Source: Luidia sarsii (lineage: Eukaryota; Echinodermata; Asteroidea; Paxillosida; Luidiidae). From it: 64,000 bases of DNA. The position numbers were made by a program, and so were the translations under genes. Shown in pieces: positions 27,201 to 39,200 of this stretch; within the stretch, counting starts at the first letter, position 1, and every line of letters begins with the position of its first letter. The stretch is from positions 12,729,145-12,793,144 of the forward strand of contig OX465103.1 of assembly GCA_949987565.1 (NCBI GenBank), read 5' to 3'. A model generated the notes under the pieces. The model saw only the letters and a list, made by a program, of their open reading frames with translations, was not told the origin of the DNA and searched no databases.

Positions 27201-30200
27201 AGGATTGAAAGGTCCTGCTAGGATACTGCTAGGATTGAAAGGTCCTGCTAGGATCCTGCTGGGATTGAAAGGTCCTGCTAGGATTGAAAGGTCCTGCTAG
27301 GATTGAAAGGTCCTGCTAGGATTGAAAGGTCCTGCTAGGATTGAAAGGTCCTGCTAGGATTGAAAGGTCCTGCTAGGATTGAAAGGTCCTGCTAGGATTG
27401 AAAGGTCCTGCTAGGATTGAGTCTAGCTAGGATTGAAAGGCGGATTGCTAGGATTGAAAGGTCCTGGCAGGATTGCTAGGATTGAAAGGTCCTGCTAGGA
27501 TTGAAAGGTCCTGCTAGGATTGAAAGGTCCTGCTAGGATTGAAAGGTCCTGCTAGGATTGGAAGGTCTAGCTAGGATTGAAAGGTCTAGCTAGGATTGAA
27601 AGGTCTAGCTAGGATTGAAAGGTCTAGCTAGGATTGAAAGGTCCTGCTAGGATTGAAAGGTCTAGCTAGGATTGAAAAGTCCTGCTAGGATTGAAAGGTC
27701 TAGCTAGGATTGAAAAGTCCTGCTAGGATTAAAAGGTCTAGCTAGGATTGAAAGGTCCTGCTAGGATTGAAAGGTCCTGCTAGGATTGAAAGGTCCTGCT
27801 AGGATTGAAAGGTCCTGCTAGGATTAAAAGGTCCTGCTAGGATTGGAAGGTCTAGCTAGGATTGAAAGGTCTAGCTAGGATTGAAAGGTCCTGCTAGGAT
27901 TGAAAGGTCTAGCTAGGATTGAAAAGTCCTGCTAGGATTGAAAGGTCTAGCTAGGATTGAAAAGTCCTGCTAGGATTGAAAGGCGGACTGGTAGGATTGA
28001 AAGGCGGACTGGTAGGATTGAAAGGTCCTGGCAGGATTGAAAGGTCCTGCTAGGATTGAAAGGTGGACTGGTAGGATTGAAAGGCGGACTGGTAGGATTG
28101 AAAGGTCCTGGCAGAATTGAAAGGTCCTGCTAGGATTGAAAGGTGGACTGGTAGGATTGAAAGGTCCTGGCAGGATTAAAAAGGTCCTGCTAGGATTAAA
28201 AGGTCTAGCTAGGATTGAAAGGTCTACCTAGGATTGAAAGGTCTAGCTAGGATTAAAAAGGTCGTGCTAGGATTGAAAGGTCCTGCTAGGATTGAAAGGC
28301 GGACTGGTAGGATTGAAAGGCGGACTGGTAGGATTGAATGGTCCTGGCAGGATTGAAAGGTCCTGCTAGGATTGAAAGGTCCTGCTAGGATTGAAAGGTC
28401 CTGCTAGGATTGAAAGGTCTAGCTAGGATTGAAAGGCGGACTGGTAGGATTGAAAGGTCCTGGCAGGATTGAAAGGTCCTGCTAGGATTTAAAGGTCCTG
28501 CTAGGATTGAAAGGTCTAGCAAGGATTGAAAGGTTTAGCTAGGATTGAAAGGTCCTGCTTGGATTGAAAGGCGGACTGGTATGATTGAAAGGCGGACTGG
28601 TAGGATTGAAAGGCGGACTGGTAGGATTGAAAGGCGGACTGGTAGGATTGAAAGGCGGACTGGTAGGATTGAAAGGTCCTGGCAGGATTGAAAGGTCCTG
28701 CTAGGATTGAAAGGTCCTGGCAGGATTGAAAGGTCCTGCTAGGATTGAAAGGTCTAGCAAGGATTGAAAGGTTTAGCTAGGATTGAAAGGACCTGCTTGG
28801 ATTGAAAGGCGGACTGGTAGGATTGAAAGGCGGACTGGTAGGATTGAAAGGTCCTGGCAAGATTGAAAGGTCCTGCTAGGATTAAAAGGTCCTGCTAGAA
28901 TTGAAAGGTCTACCTAGTATTGAAAGGTCTAGCTAGGATTAAAAGGTCTAGCTAGGATTAAAAAGGTCGTGCTAGGATTGAAAGGTCGTGCTAGGATTGA
29001 AAAGTCCTGCTAGGATTGAAAGGCGGACTGGTAGGATTGAAAGGCGGACTGGTAGGATTGAAAGGCGGACTGGTAGGATTGAAAGGTCCTGCTAGGATTG
29101 GGAGGTCTAGCTAGGATTGAAAGGCGGACTGGTAGCATTGAAAGGCGGACTGGTAGGATTGAAAGGTCCTGGCAGAATTGAAAGGTCCTGCTAGGATTGA
29201 AAGGTCTAGCTAGGATTGAAAGGTCTAGCTAGGATTGAAAGGTCTAGCTAGGATTGAAAGGTCTAGCTAGGATTGAAAGGTCTAGCTAGGATTAAAATGT
29301 TCGTGCTAGGATTGAAAGGTCCTGCTTGGATTGAAAGGCGGACTGGTAGGATTGAAAGGCGGACTGGTAGGATTGAAAGGCGGACTGGTAGGATTGAAAG
29401 GTCCTGGCAAGATTGAAAGGTCCTGCTAGGATTGAAAGGTCCTGCTAGGATTGGAAGGTCTAGCTAGGATTGAAAGGTCTAGCTAGGATTGAAAGGTCTA
29501 GCTAGGATTGAAAGGTCTAGCTAGGATTGAAAGGTCCTGCTAGGATTGAAAGGTCTAGCTAGGATTGAAAAGTCCTGCTAGGATTGAAAGGTCTAGCTAG
29601 GATTGAAAAGTCCTGCTAGGATTAAAAGGTCTAGCTAGGATTGAAAGGTCCTGCTAGGATTGAAAGGTCCTGCTAGGATTGAAAGGTCCTGCTAGGATTG
29701 AAAGGTCCTGCTAGGATTGAAAGGTCCTGCTAGGATTGGAAGGTCTAGCTAGGATTGAAAGGTCTAGCTAGGATTGAAAGGTCCTGCTAGGATTGAAAGG
29801 TCTAGCTAGGATTGAAAAGTCCTGCTAGGATTGAAAGGTCTAGCTAGGATTGAAAAGTCCTGCTAGGATTGAAAGGCGGACTGGTAGGATTGAAAGGCGG
29901 ACTGGTAGGATTGAAAGGTCCTGGCAGGATTGAAAGGTCCTGCTAGGATTGAAAGGTGGACTGGTAGGATTGAAAGGCGGACTGGTAGGATTGAAAGGTC
30001 CTGGCAGAATTGAAAGGTCCTGCTAGGATTGAAAGGTGGACTGGTAGGATTGAAAGGTCCTGGCAGGATTAAAAAGGTCCTGCTAGGATTAAAAGGTCTA
30101 GCTAGGATTGAAAGGTCTACCTAGGATTGAAAGGTCTAGCTAGGATTAAAAAGGTCGTGCTAGGATTGAAAGGTCCTGCTAGGATTGAAAGGCGGACTGG

Positions 30201-33200
30201 TAGGATTGAAAGGCGGACTGGTAGGATTGAATGGTCCTGGCAGGATTGAAAGGTCCTGCTAGGATTGAAAGGTCCTGCTAGGATTGAAAGGTCCTGCTAG
30301 GATTGAAAGGTCTAGCTAGGATTGAAAGGCGGACTGGTAGGATTGAAAGGTCCTGGCAGGATTGAAAGGTCCTGCTAGGATTTAAAGGTCCTGCTAGGAT
30401 TGAAAGGTCTAGCAAGGATTGAAAGGTTTAGCTAGGATTGAAAGGTCCTGCTTGGATTGAAAGGCGGACTGGTAGGATTGAAAGGCGGACTGGTAGGATT
30501 GAAAGGCGGACTGGTAGGATTGAAAGGCGGACTGGTAGGATTGAAAGGCGGACTGGTAGGATTGAAAGGTCCTGGCAGGATTGAAAGGTCCTGCTAGGAT
30601 TGAAAGGTCCTGGCAGGATTGAAAGGTCCTGCTAGGATTGAAAGGTCTAGCAAGGATTGAAAGGTTTAGCTAGGATTGAAAGGACCTGCTTGGATTGAAA
30701 GGCGGACTGGTAGGATTGAAAGGCGGACTGGTAGGATTGAAAGGTCCTGGCAAGATTGAAAGGTCCTGCTAGGATTAAAAGGTCCTGCTAGAATTGAAAG
30801 GTCTACCTAGGATTGAAAGGTCTAGCTAGGATTAAAAGGTCTAGCTAGGATTAAAAAGGTCGTGCTAGGATTGAAAGGTCGTGCTAGGATTGAAAAGTCC
30901 TGCTAGGATTGAAAGGCGGACTGGTAGGATTGAAAGGCGGACTGGTAGGATTGAAAGGTCCTGCTAGGATTGGGAGGTCTAGCTAGGATTGAAAGGCGGA
31001 CTGGTAGGATTGAAAGGCGGACTGGTAGGATTGAAAGGTCCTGCTAGGATTGGGAGGTCTAGCTAGGATTGAAAGGCGGACTGGTAGCATTGAAAGGCGG
31101 ACTGGTAGGATTGAAAGGTCCTGGCAGAATTGAAAGGTCCTGCTAGGATTGAAAGGTCTAGCTAGGATTGAAAGGTCTAGCTAGGATTGAAAGGTCTAGC
31201 TAGGATTGAAAGGTCTAGCTAGGATTGAAAGGTCTAGCTAGGATTAAAATGTTCGTGCTAGGATTGAAAGGTCCTGCTTGGATTGAAAGGCGGACTGGTA
31301 GGATTGAAAGGCGGACTGGTAGGATTGAAAGGCGGACTGGTAGGATTGAAAGGTCCTGGCAAGATTGAAAGGTCCTGCTAGGATTGAAAGGTCCTGCTAG
31401 GATTGGAAGGTCTAGCTAGGATTGAAAGGTCTAGCTAGGATTAAAAGGTCTAGCTAGGATTAAAAAGGTCTAGCTAGGATTAAAAAGGTCGTGCTAGGAT
31501 TGAAAGGTCCTCCTAGGAATGAAAGGCGGACTGGTAGGATTGAAAGGCGGACTGGTAGGATTGAAAGGTCCTGGAAGGATTGAAAGGTCCTGCTAGGATT
31601 GAAAGGCGGACTGATAGGATTGAAAGGCGGACTGATAGGATTGAAAGGCGGACTGATAGGATTGAAAGGTACTGGTAGGATTGAAAGGTCCTGCTAGGAA
31701 TGAAAGTTTGTGCTAGGATTGAAAGGCGGACTGGTAGGATTGAAAGGTCCTGGTAGGATTGAAAGGTCCTAGCAGGATTGAAAGGTTCTTTTAGGATTAA
31801 AAAAGGGGTTATTGTACTAGGATTCAAAAGGTCGAGCTAGGATTGAAAGGTGGACTGGTAGGATTGAAAGGTCCTGGCAGGATTGAAAGATTCTTTTAGG
31901 ATTAAAAATGGGGATATTGTACTAGGATTCAAAAGGTCCTTTCATTGAAAGGTCCGCTAGAATTAAAAGGTCGTGCTATGATTGAAAGGTCCTGCTAGGA
32001 TCAAAAGGTCCTGCTAGGATGAGAAGGTCCAGTGAGGATTGCAAGGTCCTCCTAGGATGGAAGGTGCAGCTAGGATAGAAAGGTCCAGCTATAGTACTAT
32101 AGTCCAGTATAGTCCTTGGAGGATTGGAAGGTCCTTCAAGGATTAAAAAGTCCTGCTAGGATTGAAAGGTCCAGCAAGGATTGAAAGGTGCTATTGTTCT
32201 AGAATTAAAAAAGGTCCAGCTAGGATTGAAAGGTCCTCCTAGGATTGAAAGGTCCAAGAAGGATTGAAAGGTCCTAGGAGGATGGAAAGGTCCTGCTAGG
32301 ATTGAAAGGCGGACTGGTAGAATTGAAAAGTCCTGGCAGGATTGAAAGGTTCTGCTAGGATTGAAAGGTGGACTGGTAGGATTGAAAGGTCCTGGCAGGA
32401 TTAAAAAGGTCCTGTCATGCTAGGATTGAAAGGTTGTTTTAGGATTAAAAAAGAGGCTATTGTACTAGGATTCAAAAGGTCGAGCTAGGATTGAAAGGTT
32501 GAGCTATGATTGAAAGGTCCTGCTAGGATTGAAAGGTCCTGCTAGGATTGAAAGGCGGACTGGTAGGATTGAAAGGTCTTGGAAGGATTGAAATGTCCTG
32601 CTAGGATTAAAAAAGGGGCTATTGTACTAGGATCAAAAGGTTCTTTCATTGAAAGGTCCAGCTACTATAGGATTGAAAAGTCGTGCTAGGATCCTGTAAG
32701 GATTGAAAGGTCCTGCTAGGATCCTGCTAGGATTGAAAGGTCCTGCTAGGATCCTGCTAGGATTAAAAGGTCTTGCTAGGATCCTGCTAGGATTGAAAGG
32801 TCCAGCTAGGATCCTGTAAGGATTGAAAGGTCCAGCTAGGATCCTGCTAGGATTGAAAGGTCCTGCTAGGATCCTGCTAGGATTGAAAGGTCCTGCTAGG
32901 ATTGAAAGCTCCTATTAGGATTAAAAAGGTCGTGCTAGAATTGAAAGGTCCTACTAGGATTGAAAGGCGGACTGGTAGAATTGAAAGGTCCTGGCAGGAT
33001 TGAAAGGTCCTGCTAGGATTGAAAGGCGGACTGGTATAATTGAAAGGTCCTGGCAGGATTGAAAGGTCCTGCTAAAATTGAAAGGCGGACTGGTAGGATT
33101 GAAAGGTCCTGGCAGGATTGAAAGGTCCTGATAGGATTGAAAGGTTGTTTTAGGATTTAAAAAGGGGCTATTGTACTAGGATTCAAAAGGTCGAGCTAGG

Positions 33201-36200
33201 ATTGAAAGGTTGAGCTATAATTGAAAGGTCCTGCTAGGATTGAAAGGTCCTGCTAGGATTGAAAGGCGGACTGGTAGGATTGAAAGGTTCTGGCAGGATT
33301 AAAAAAGGGGCTATTGTACTAGGATCAAAAGGTTCTTTCATTGAAAGGTCCAGCTACTATAGGATTGAAAAGTCGTGCTAGGATCCTGTAAGGATTGAAA
33401 GGTCCTGCTAGGATCCTGCTAGGATTGAAAGGTCCTGCTAGGATCCTGCTAGGATTAAAAGGTCTTGCTAGGATCCTGCTAGGATTGAAAGGTCCAGCTA
33501 GGATCCTGTAAGGATTGAAAGGTCCAGCTAGGATCCTGCTAGGATTGAAAGGTCCTGCTAGGATCCTGCTAGGATTGAAAGGTCCTGCTAGGATTGAAAG
33601 CTCCTATTAGGATTAAAAAGGTCGTGCTAGAATTGAAAGGTCCTACTAGGATTGAAAGGCGGACTGGTAGAATTGAAAGGTCCTGGCAGGATTGAAAGGT
33701 CCTGCTAGGATTGAAAGGCGGACTGGTATAATTGAAAGGTCCTGGCAGGATTGAAAGGTCCTGCTAAAATTGAAAGGCGGACTGGTAGGATTGAAAGGTC
33801 CTGGCAGGATTGAAAGGTCCTGATAGGATTGAAAGGTTGTTTTAGGATTTAAAAAGGGGCTATTGTACTAGGATTCAAAAGGTCGAGCTAGGATTGAAAG
33901 GTTGAGCTATAATTGAAAGGTCCTGCTAGGATTGAAAGGTCCTGCTAGGATTGAAAGGCGGACTGGTAGGATTGAAAGGTTCTGGCAGGATTAAAAAAGG
34001 GGCTATTGTACTAGGATCAAAAGGTCCTTTCATTGAAAGGTCCAGCTAGGATTGAAAAGTCGTGCTAGGATTGAAAGGTCCTGCTAGGATCAAAAGGTCC
34101 TTTCATTGAAAGGTCCTGCTAAAATGAGAAGGTCCAGCGAGGATTGTAAAGTCCTGCTAGGATTGAAAGGGATTGAAAGGTGCAGCTAGGTTTGAAAGGT
34201 GCAGCTAGGATTGAAAAGTCTTGCTAGGATTGAAAGGTGCAGCGAGGATTTAAGGTCCTGCTAGGATTGAAAGGTATTGAAAGGTGCAGCTAGGATTGAA
34301 CGTTCCAGTTAAGATTAAAAGGTCCATCAAGGATTTAAAGGTCCTGCTAGGATTTAAAGGTCGGGGAGGATTGAAAGGTCCTGCTAGGATTGAAAGGTCC
34401 TGCAAGGAATGAAAGGTCCAGCAAGGATTGAAAGATCCTGCTGGGTTTGAAAGGTTCTGGTGGGATAGAAAGTTTCTGCTGGGATTGAAAAGTATTGGTG
34501 GGATAGAAAGAACCTACTTGGATCAAAACACTAGAACCTTTTTCAGAGAGGTCCTACTAGTCCTAGGATCAAAACATTAGAGCCTGCCTCAGATAGGTCC
34601 TACTAGTGGTATGATCAAAACATCAAAGCCTGTCTTAGGTTGGTCCTACTAGTCCCAGGATTAAACTATCAGAACCTTTCTCAGATAGGTCCTACTAGTT
34701 TTAGGATCAAAACATCAGAGCCTGTCTCAGATTGGTCCTACTAGTCCCAGGATTAAACTATCAGAACCTTTCTCAGATAGGTCTTACTAGCATGACGATA
34801 AAACATCAGAGCCTGTCTCAGATAGGTCCTACTAGTCCTAGGATCAAAACATCAGAGCCTGTCTCAGATAGGTCCTACTAGTCCTAGGATCAAAATATCA
34901 GAGCCTGTCTCAGATTGGTCCTACTAGTCCTAGGATTAAAACATCAGAGCCTGTCTCAGATTGGTCCTACTAGTCCTAGGATTAAACTATCAGAGCCTTT
35001 CTCAGATTGGTCCTACTAGCATGACGATAAAAACATCAGAGCCTGTCTCAGAAAGATCCTGCTATAAGTAGGTTTAGAATATAAAGCCCTCTGTTACGGG
35101 ACCCTCCTGGTTTAGGAAGTCCCTATAATGGGGCTAGTGCTCAGGCCCCCCAAGACGATACAACCCAGACAACAAGCTGAAAAGGACCAAATGTTTATGT
35201 GCGATCGACAAATAATTTAATTAATTAAATTACACATACATGAAGGGGCTTATTAAAAGTATAAATAAGATAAAGTAGAATACGTTACATCAGATTTGAA
35301 CGGAAGAGGGCCCATGCAACTTAAAGTTTGACGATGCATTGATGCATACGGAGCAGTGGTGGGAGTTTTCATGCATTCTTGGCTGTTCCTGCTGACGTGG
35401 TCTTGGATGACGCCTTTCCGGTCGTTGGTCATCCTATTCCCGGCCTTCTGTAGGTGTCTGCTTCATCTGGCAATAGCCAGTTACATCAATGAACCCCTGA
35501 TTTTTGTGGCTGGCTCTCGATCCTAACAAGGCCTTGGGTGACGACCTTCTGGTCGTTGATCGTCTTGACCATAGCCTACGACCACTGCTCCATCAGTCGA
35601 CAAGCAACTTACTCCATGATAGTGATACACATAGATTGGGGACGGGGCAACAGAGAGACAAGACCACACCCACTTATCCAGTTCTGGGGTTCCATTCCCC
35701 GTCACCGCAAGTAAAATAATTTCGTTCAGGGGTTCCATTCCCCATCGACGCAAGAAAGTTGCGAAAACTTCAGTTTCAGTTCAGTTCAGTTTCTTGAACC
35801 TACATTGTACGAGTGTTCCCTGGCCATCTTGATCAAATGTGGGGAACACTGGCCTATCTGGCTTTGTGTGGTGTTGATCCTGGTCTTGCCTCCAAGCGCC
35901 AAGCCAACTCCCTCTTTTTACTAATATACTCAGGCTGCTGGCATGGAAACTCTTTCTGCCATTCTACAGACAAAGTCATGGCCCAGCCCTAGCAAATACA
36001 TTATTCATTGCCTGGCTTAACCTAGCATCCAAATCCCCATTATTGTTAAGCACTTAAAAGACTCTTACCACTAGGCCTACATGACAATGCCCTACAGTAT
36101 GTGTGAAGTTAAATTCAGCTGCCAGTGTAGCTAAACCCCCATTGAGGTTACTCCCATCAAGGTTACTCCCTATAGATACATGTAACTACTTACAGATTTA

Positions 36201-39200
36201 CATACATGTAGACTAACATGACTAACATGTAGACTAACATGTAGACTAATGGACTAACACCAATCACATCAAATCAAACTGTGACACACTCCGACTTTCG
36301 GGGACACAAAAGGAGCTCCAAGGTATGAGCAAAGGGCCAAGGACCTCTTCAAGACCCACCTGTATGAGCCACTTCTCCACCAGTCCCCGGGCATCGGCGG
36401 GGACGATCCGGGAGCAGAGCTCCACCGCCTCGCTCTCGGCCGACTCCATGGCCACGATCTCCTTGCCCTCGGCGAAGGACAGCTTGGCGATGCCCTCAAA
36501 GCACTTCTTGAGGTGGGGCTGGACCCGCAGCGGGTCCTTGGTCTCCGACAGGATCTCCAGGAGCTCATCGTTCGAAAGGAAGAAGAACCTGTCCCAGGGT
36601 CAGGCCACAAATCACCGAGGAGCGAGAGAGAGAGAGAGAGAGAGAGGAACGGGGGGTTAGGGTTCAGGCCGATTCCAACATGGACAAGAACTTGCATGAC
36701 TCATGAATCAATTCAAAAACAAAAATCATACCTTAAGATGATATAAGAGACAATGAAATCATCAGCTGACAGCCTTTACAGACTCATGTTGGGGTGCATG
36801 GAGTGATCAAATGATTTTTTGTGTAAATGCTTCTACTTGACAATGCTATATGATTTACTGGGTGAGCGTTCCCATCATTACAGGTACATGGGAATTGAGA
36901 ACAATAAGTTTCCTATATATGTGCCAATACAGGTTACTCAGATTTAAGACACAACCGTTTGTAACTCAAGACTCTGACTCGATCAGGATGACTCGGATCT
37001 CAGAGTCGTGAATCTACAGATGTAACCGACTCTATATTTTGCAAAATGGTAGAGAAACTCGACAGGCACTTGAACCTGACTCCTCTGCTTTTGCAAACCA
37101 GGGACTTGAACCCGAGCCCTCTGGTATGCAAAACCAGAGGTCTCGGGTTCAAGTCCCGGTCCAGTCAGAGTTCTCTTTCCCAGTTTTTTCTTCTTCTAAA
37201 ACTGTTCCCAGTTCGTGTTTCCTTTATTTGTTTGATTTAAAATTTGAAAAAGCTGCATCCAGGTTTAGAACTATTGGTTCTTTGCATCTGAATGCAAGTC
37301 TGACATTGGGAGCAACGCACTGCTGTTCCTCTGAGGGGCAAGTGCAGGGAGAGGCAACTCGACCACCAGTGGATCCCTGAAGGACGAGTGACCCACTGGG
37401 AGGCCCAAGCTCCTCGCATAATCAGAGGCAGAAGATTCACCACTGACCTGGGGAAGAAGAGGCGCTTCTTCTCCAGGTAGTCGTTGAGCCCCTTCTGGAT
37501 GGTGTCCAGCAGTCCCTCCGACTTGCGCAGGTTCTCCAGCATGCGGGGCTGGGCGGTGACCACCAAGGCCCTGGTGTTCAGCACGGCCGTCTGCATGATG
37601 TCCCTCCTGACAAGAGAGCAGGGGTGGAGGGGGTGGGGGAGTTGCCCTTGATCAAATCTTGACCTTAGATTTAGATATACACAATGCCTGTACATGTATG
37701 TTGCCGTATCCCTTCGTGGTGATCCTCTTTGTGAGTAATGCCCGGTCCACACTGGACTTTTATTTTGATAAATCTTACTGAGACAATGGGCACTTTTCCC
37801 ATTTTAAGTCCAGTCCGAACAGCCTGGGACATATTCCTCTCAATTACATGTACTCCCCCCCCCCCTCCCAAGTCGAGCAGTTACTTCTACCAGCCAACTG
37901 CTGCCCAGGAAAAGTTACTTTGTTAATTGGGGTCTTGCTAGCATCAAAACAGCAGGCCCTCTAAGTTGGTCTCCGAAATCAATTGACCTATTTTACTTCA
38001 GAGCGGGGCCATTCCTGGCATCACGTGCTTCAGCGGGGATCTGTTAGGATGCCTACGTACGATACAGATTATGACAGTTACCAGTTTGGTGATCCTCCTT
38101 GCTGACCTGTGAGTAAAGCCCTGTCTGCACTGGACTTTTATTTCAGTAACTTTGGAATTTATCCCATTTTAAGTCCAGTGCGGACAGCCTGGTACATTTT
38201 CCTCTAAGTTACTTTTCCCCTGAGTCCTGCAGTTACTCCTACCGAACAACTGCTGCCCAGTAAAAGTTAATTTGGGTCTTGCTAGCATCGAAACAGCAGG
38301 CCATCATTTGACCTACATGTATGTTACTTTAGAGTGGGGACATTCCTGGCATCACATGCTTGAGTAGGGGATCTGTTAGCATGCCTATGGTACCGTACGA
38401 TACCGCTTATGAGAGTTACCAGTTCTCGTCCACCTCGGTGAACATGGCGCCCTCGACGGGTATCTGGCGGCGGATGTCGGCCGAGCCAAAGATGGGCTCC
38501 AGGTAGAGCCAGGCTGCCTGCACCTTGAGCCAGGAGTCCAGGATGTCACTCATGCGGTGCTGTAGGCCGAGGGGGCAGGGTCGAGAGAGGAGGGAGGGAT
38601 ACCAAAACAGGAACAAGTTGAAATAGACCAATTGCGCGACCAATGCTTATAGTGGGTATTTTTTCATCTCGTTTGGTGCAGAAGAGGGGTGGAAATGAGC
38701 AAATCATATTGTCCACATTCTTATTTGTACATTTCCATCGCTGCTCTGTGATGAGTAATGATATAAAATGGTGCACACTGCTTACTGATGCACTTTTTTT
38801 TCTTTTATGCGATTTCGCCCAATACAAGGCTATAAAGCCAATCTAGGTGAAGGGCTTAGAAAGGCAGGAGATAGGGAGGAACTCAGGAAGGCTGGAAAAA
38901 GGAGTTGGTATTCCTCTTAAAAAGAGACAGATCATAAAATCAGATGAAATATTGGATGATTAACACCTAGCTTGTTTACCAATAGTCCTTTGTTTGTGTT
39001 TACTCTCCACTTCTCTCTTTGACTCTTTCTGTTTGGTTGTCCCCCTCTACCACCTAATCCATACCCTACGCGGTCCTTCCCTTTGATCTCACCCTACCAG
39101 CAATCCCCTTGTCCTTTGCATGTCATCAATGTCAGTATTGCTCTTCCCTATGAGAAAGGTCCTGCTAGGAACAAAACGTCGAAAATTAGGAGGGACTGAC

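Noticed and set aside
25457..31827. Regular short repeats in 24.9-34.5 kb look CRISPR-like, and frames such as [10 protein letters not shown] repeats look like proteins
   Set aside because: Units are directly adjacent without unique spacers, in a eukaryotic intron. The open frames follow from repeat period and unit composition and are interrupted by variant units.
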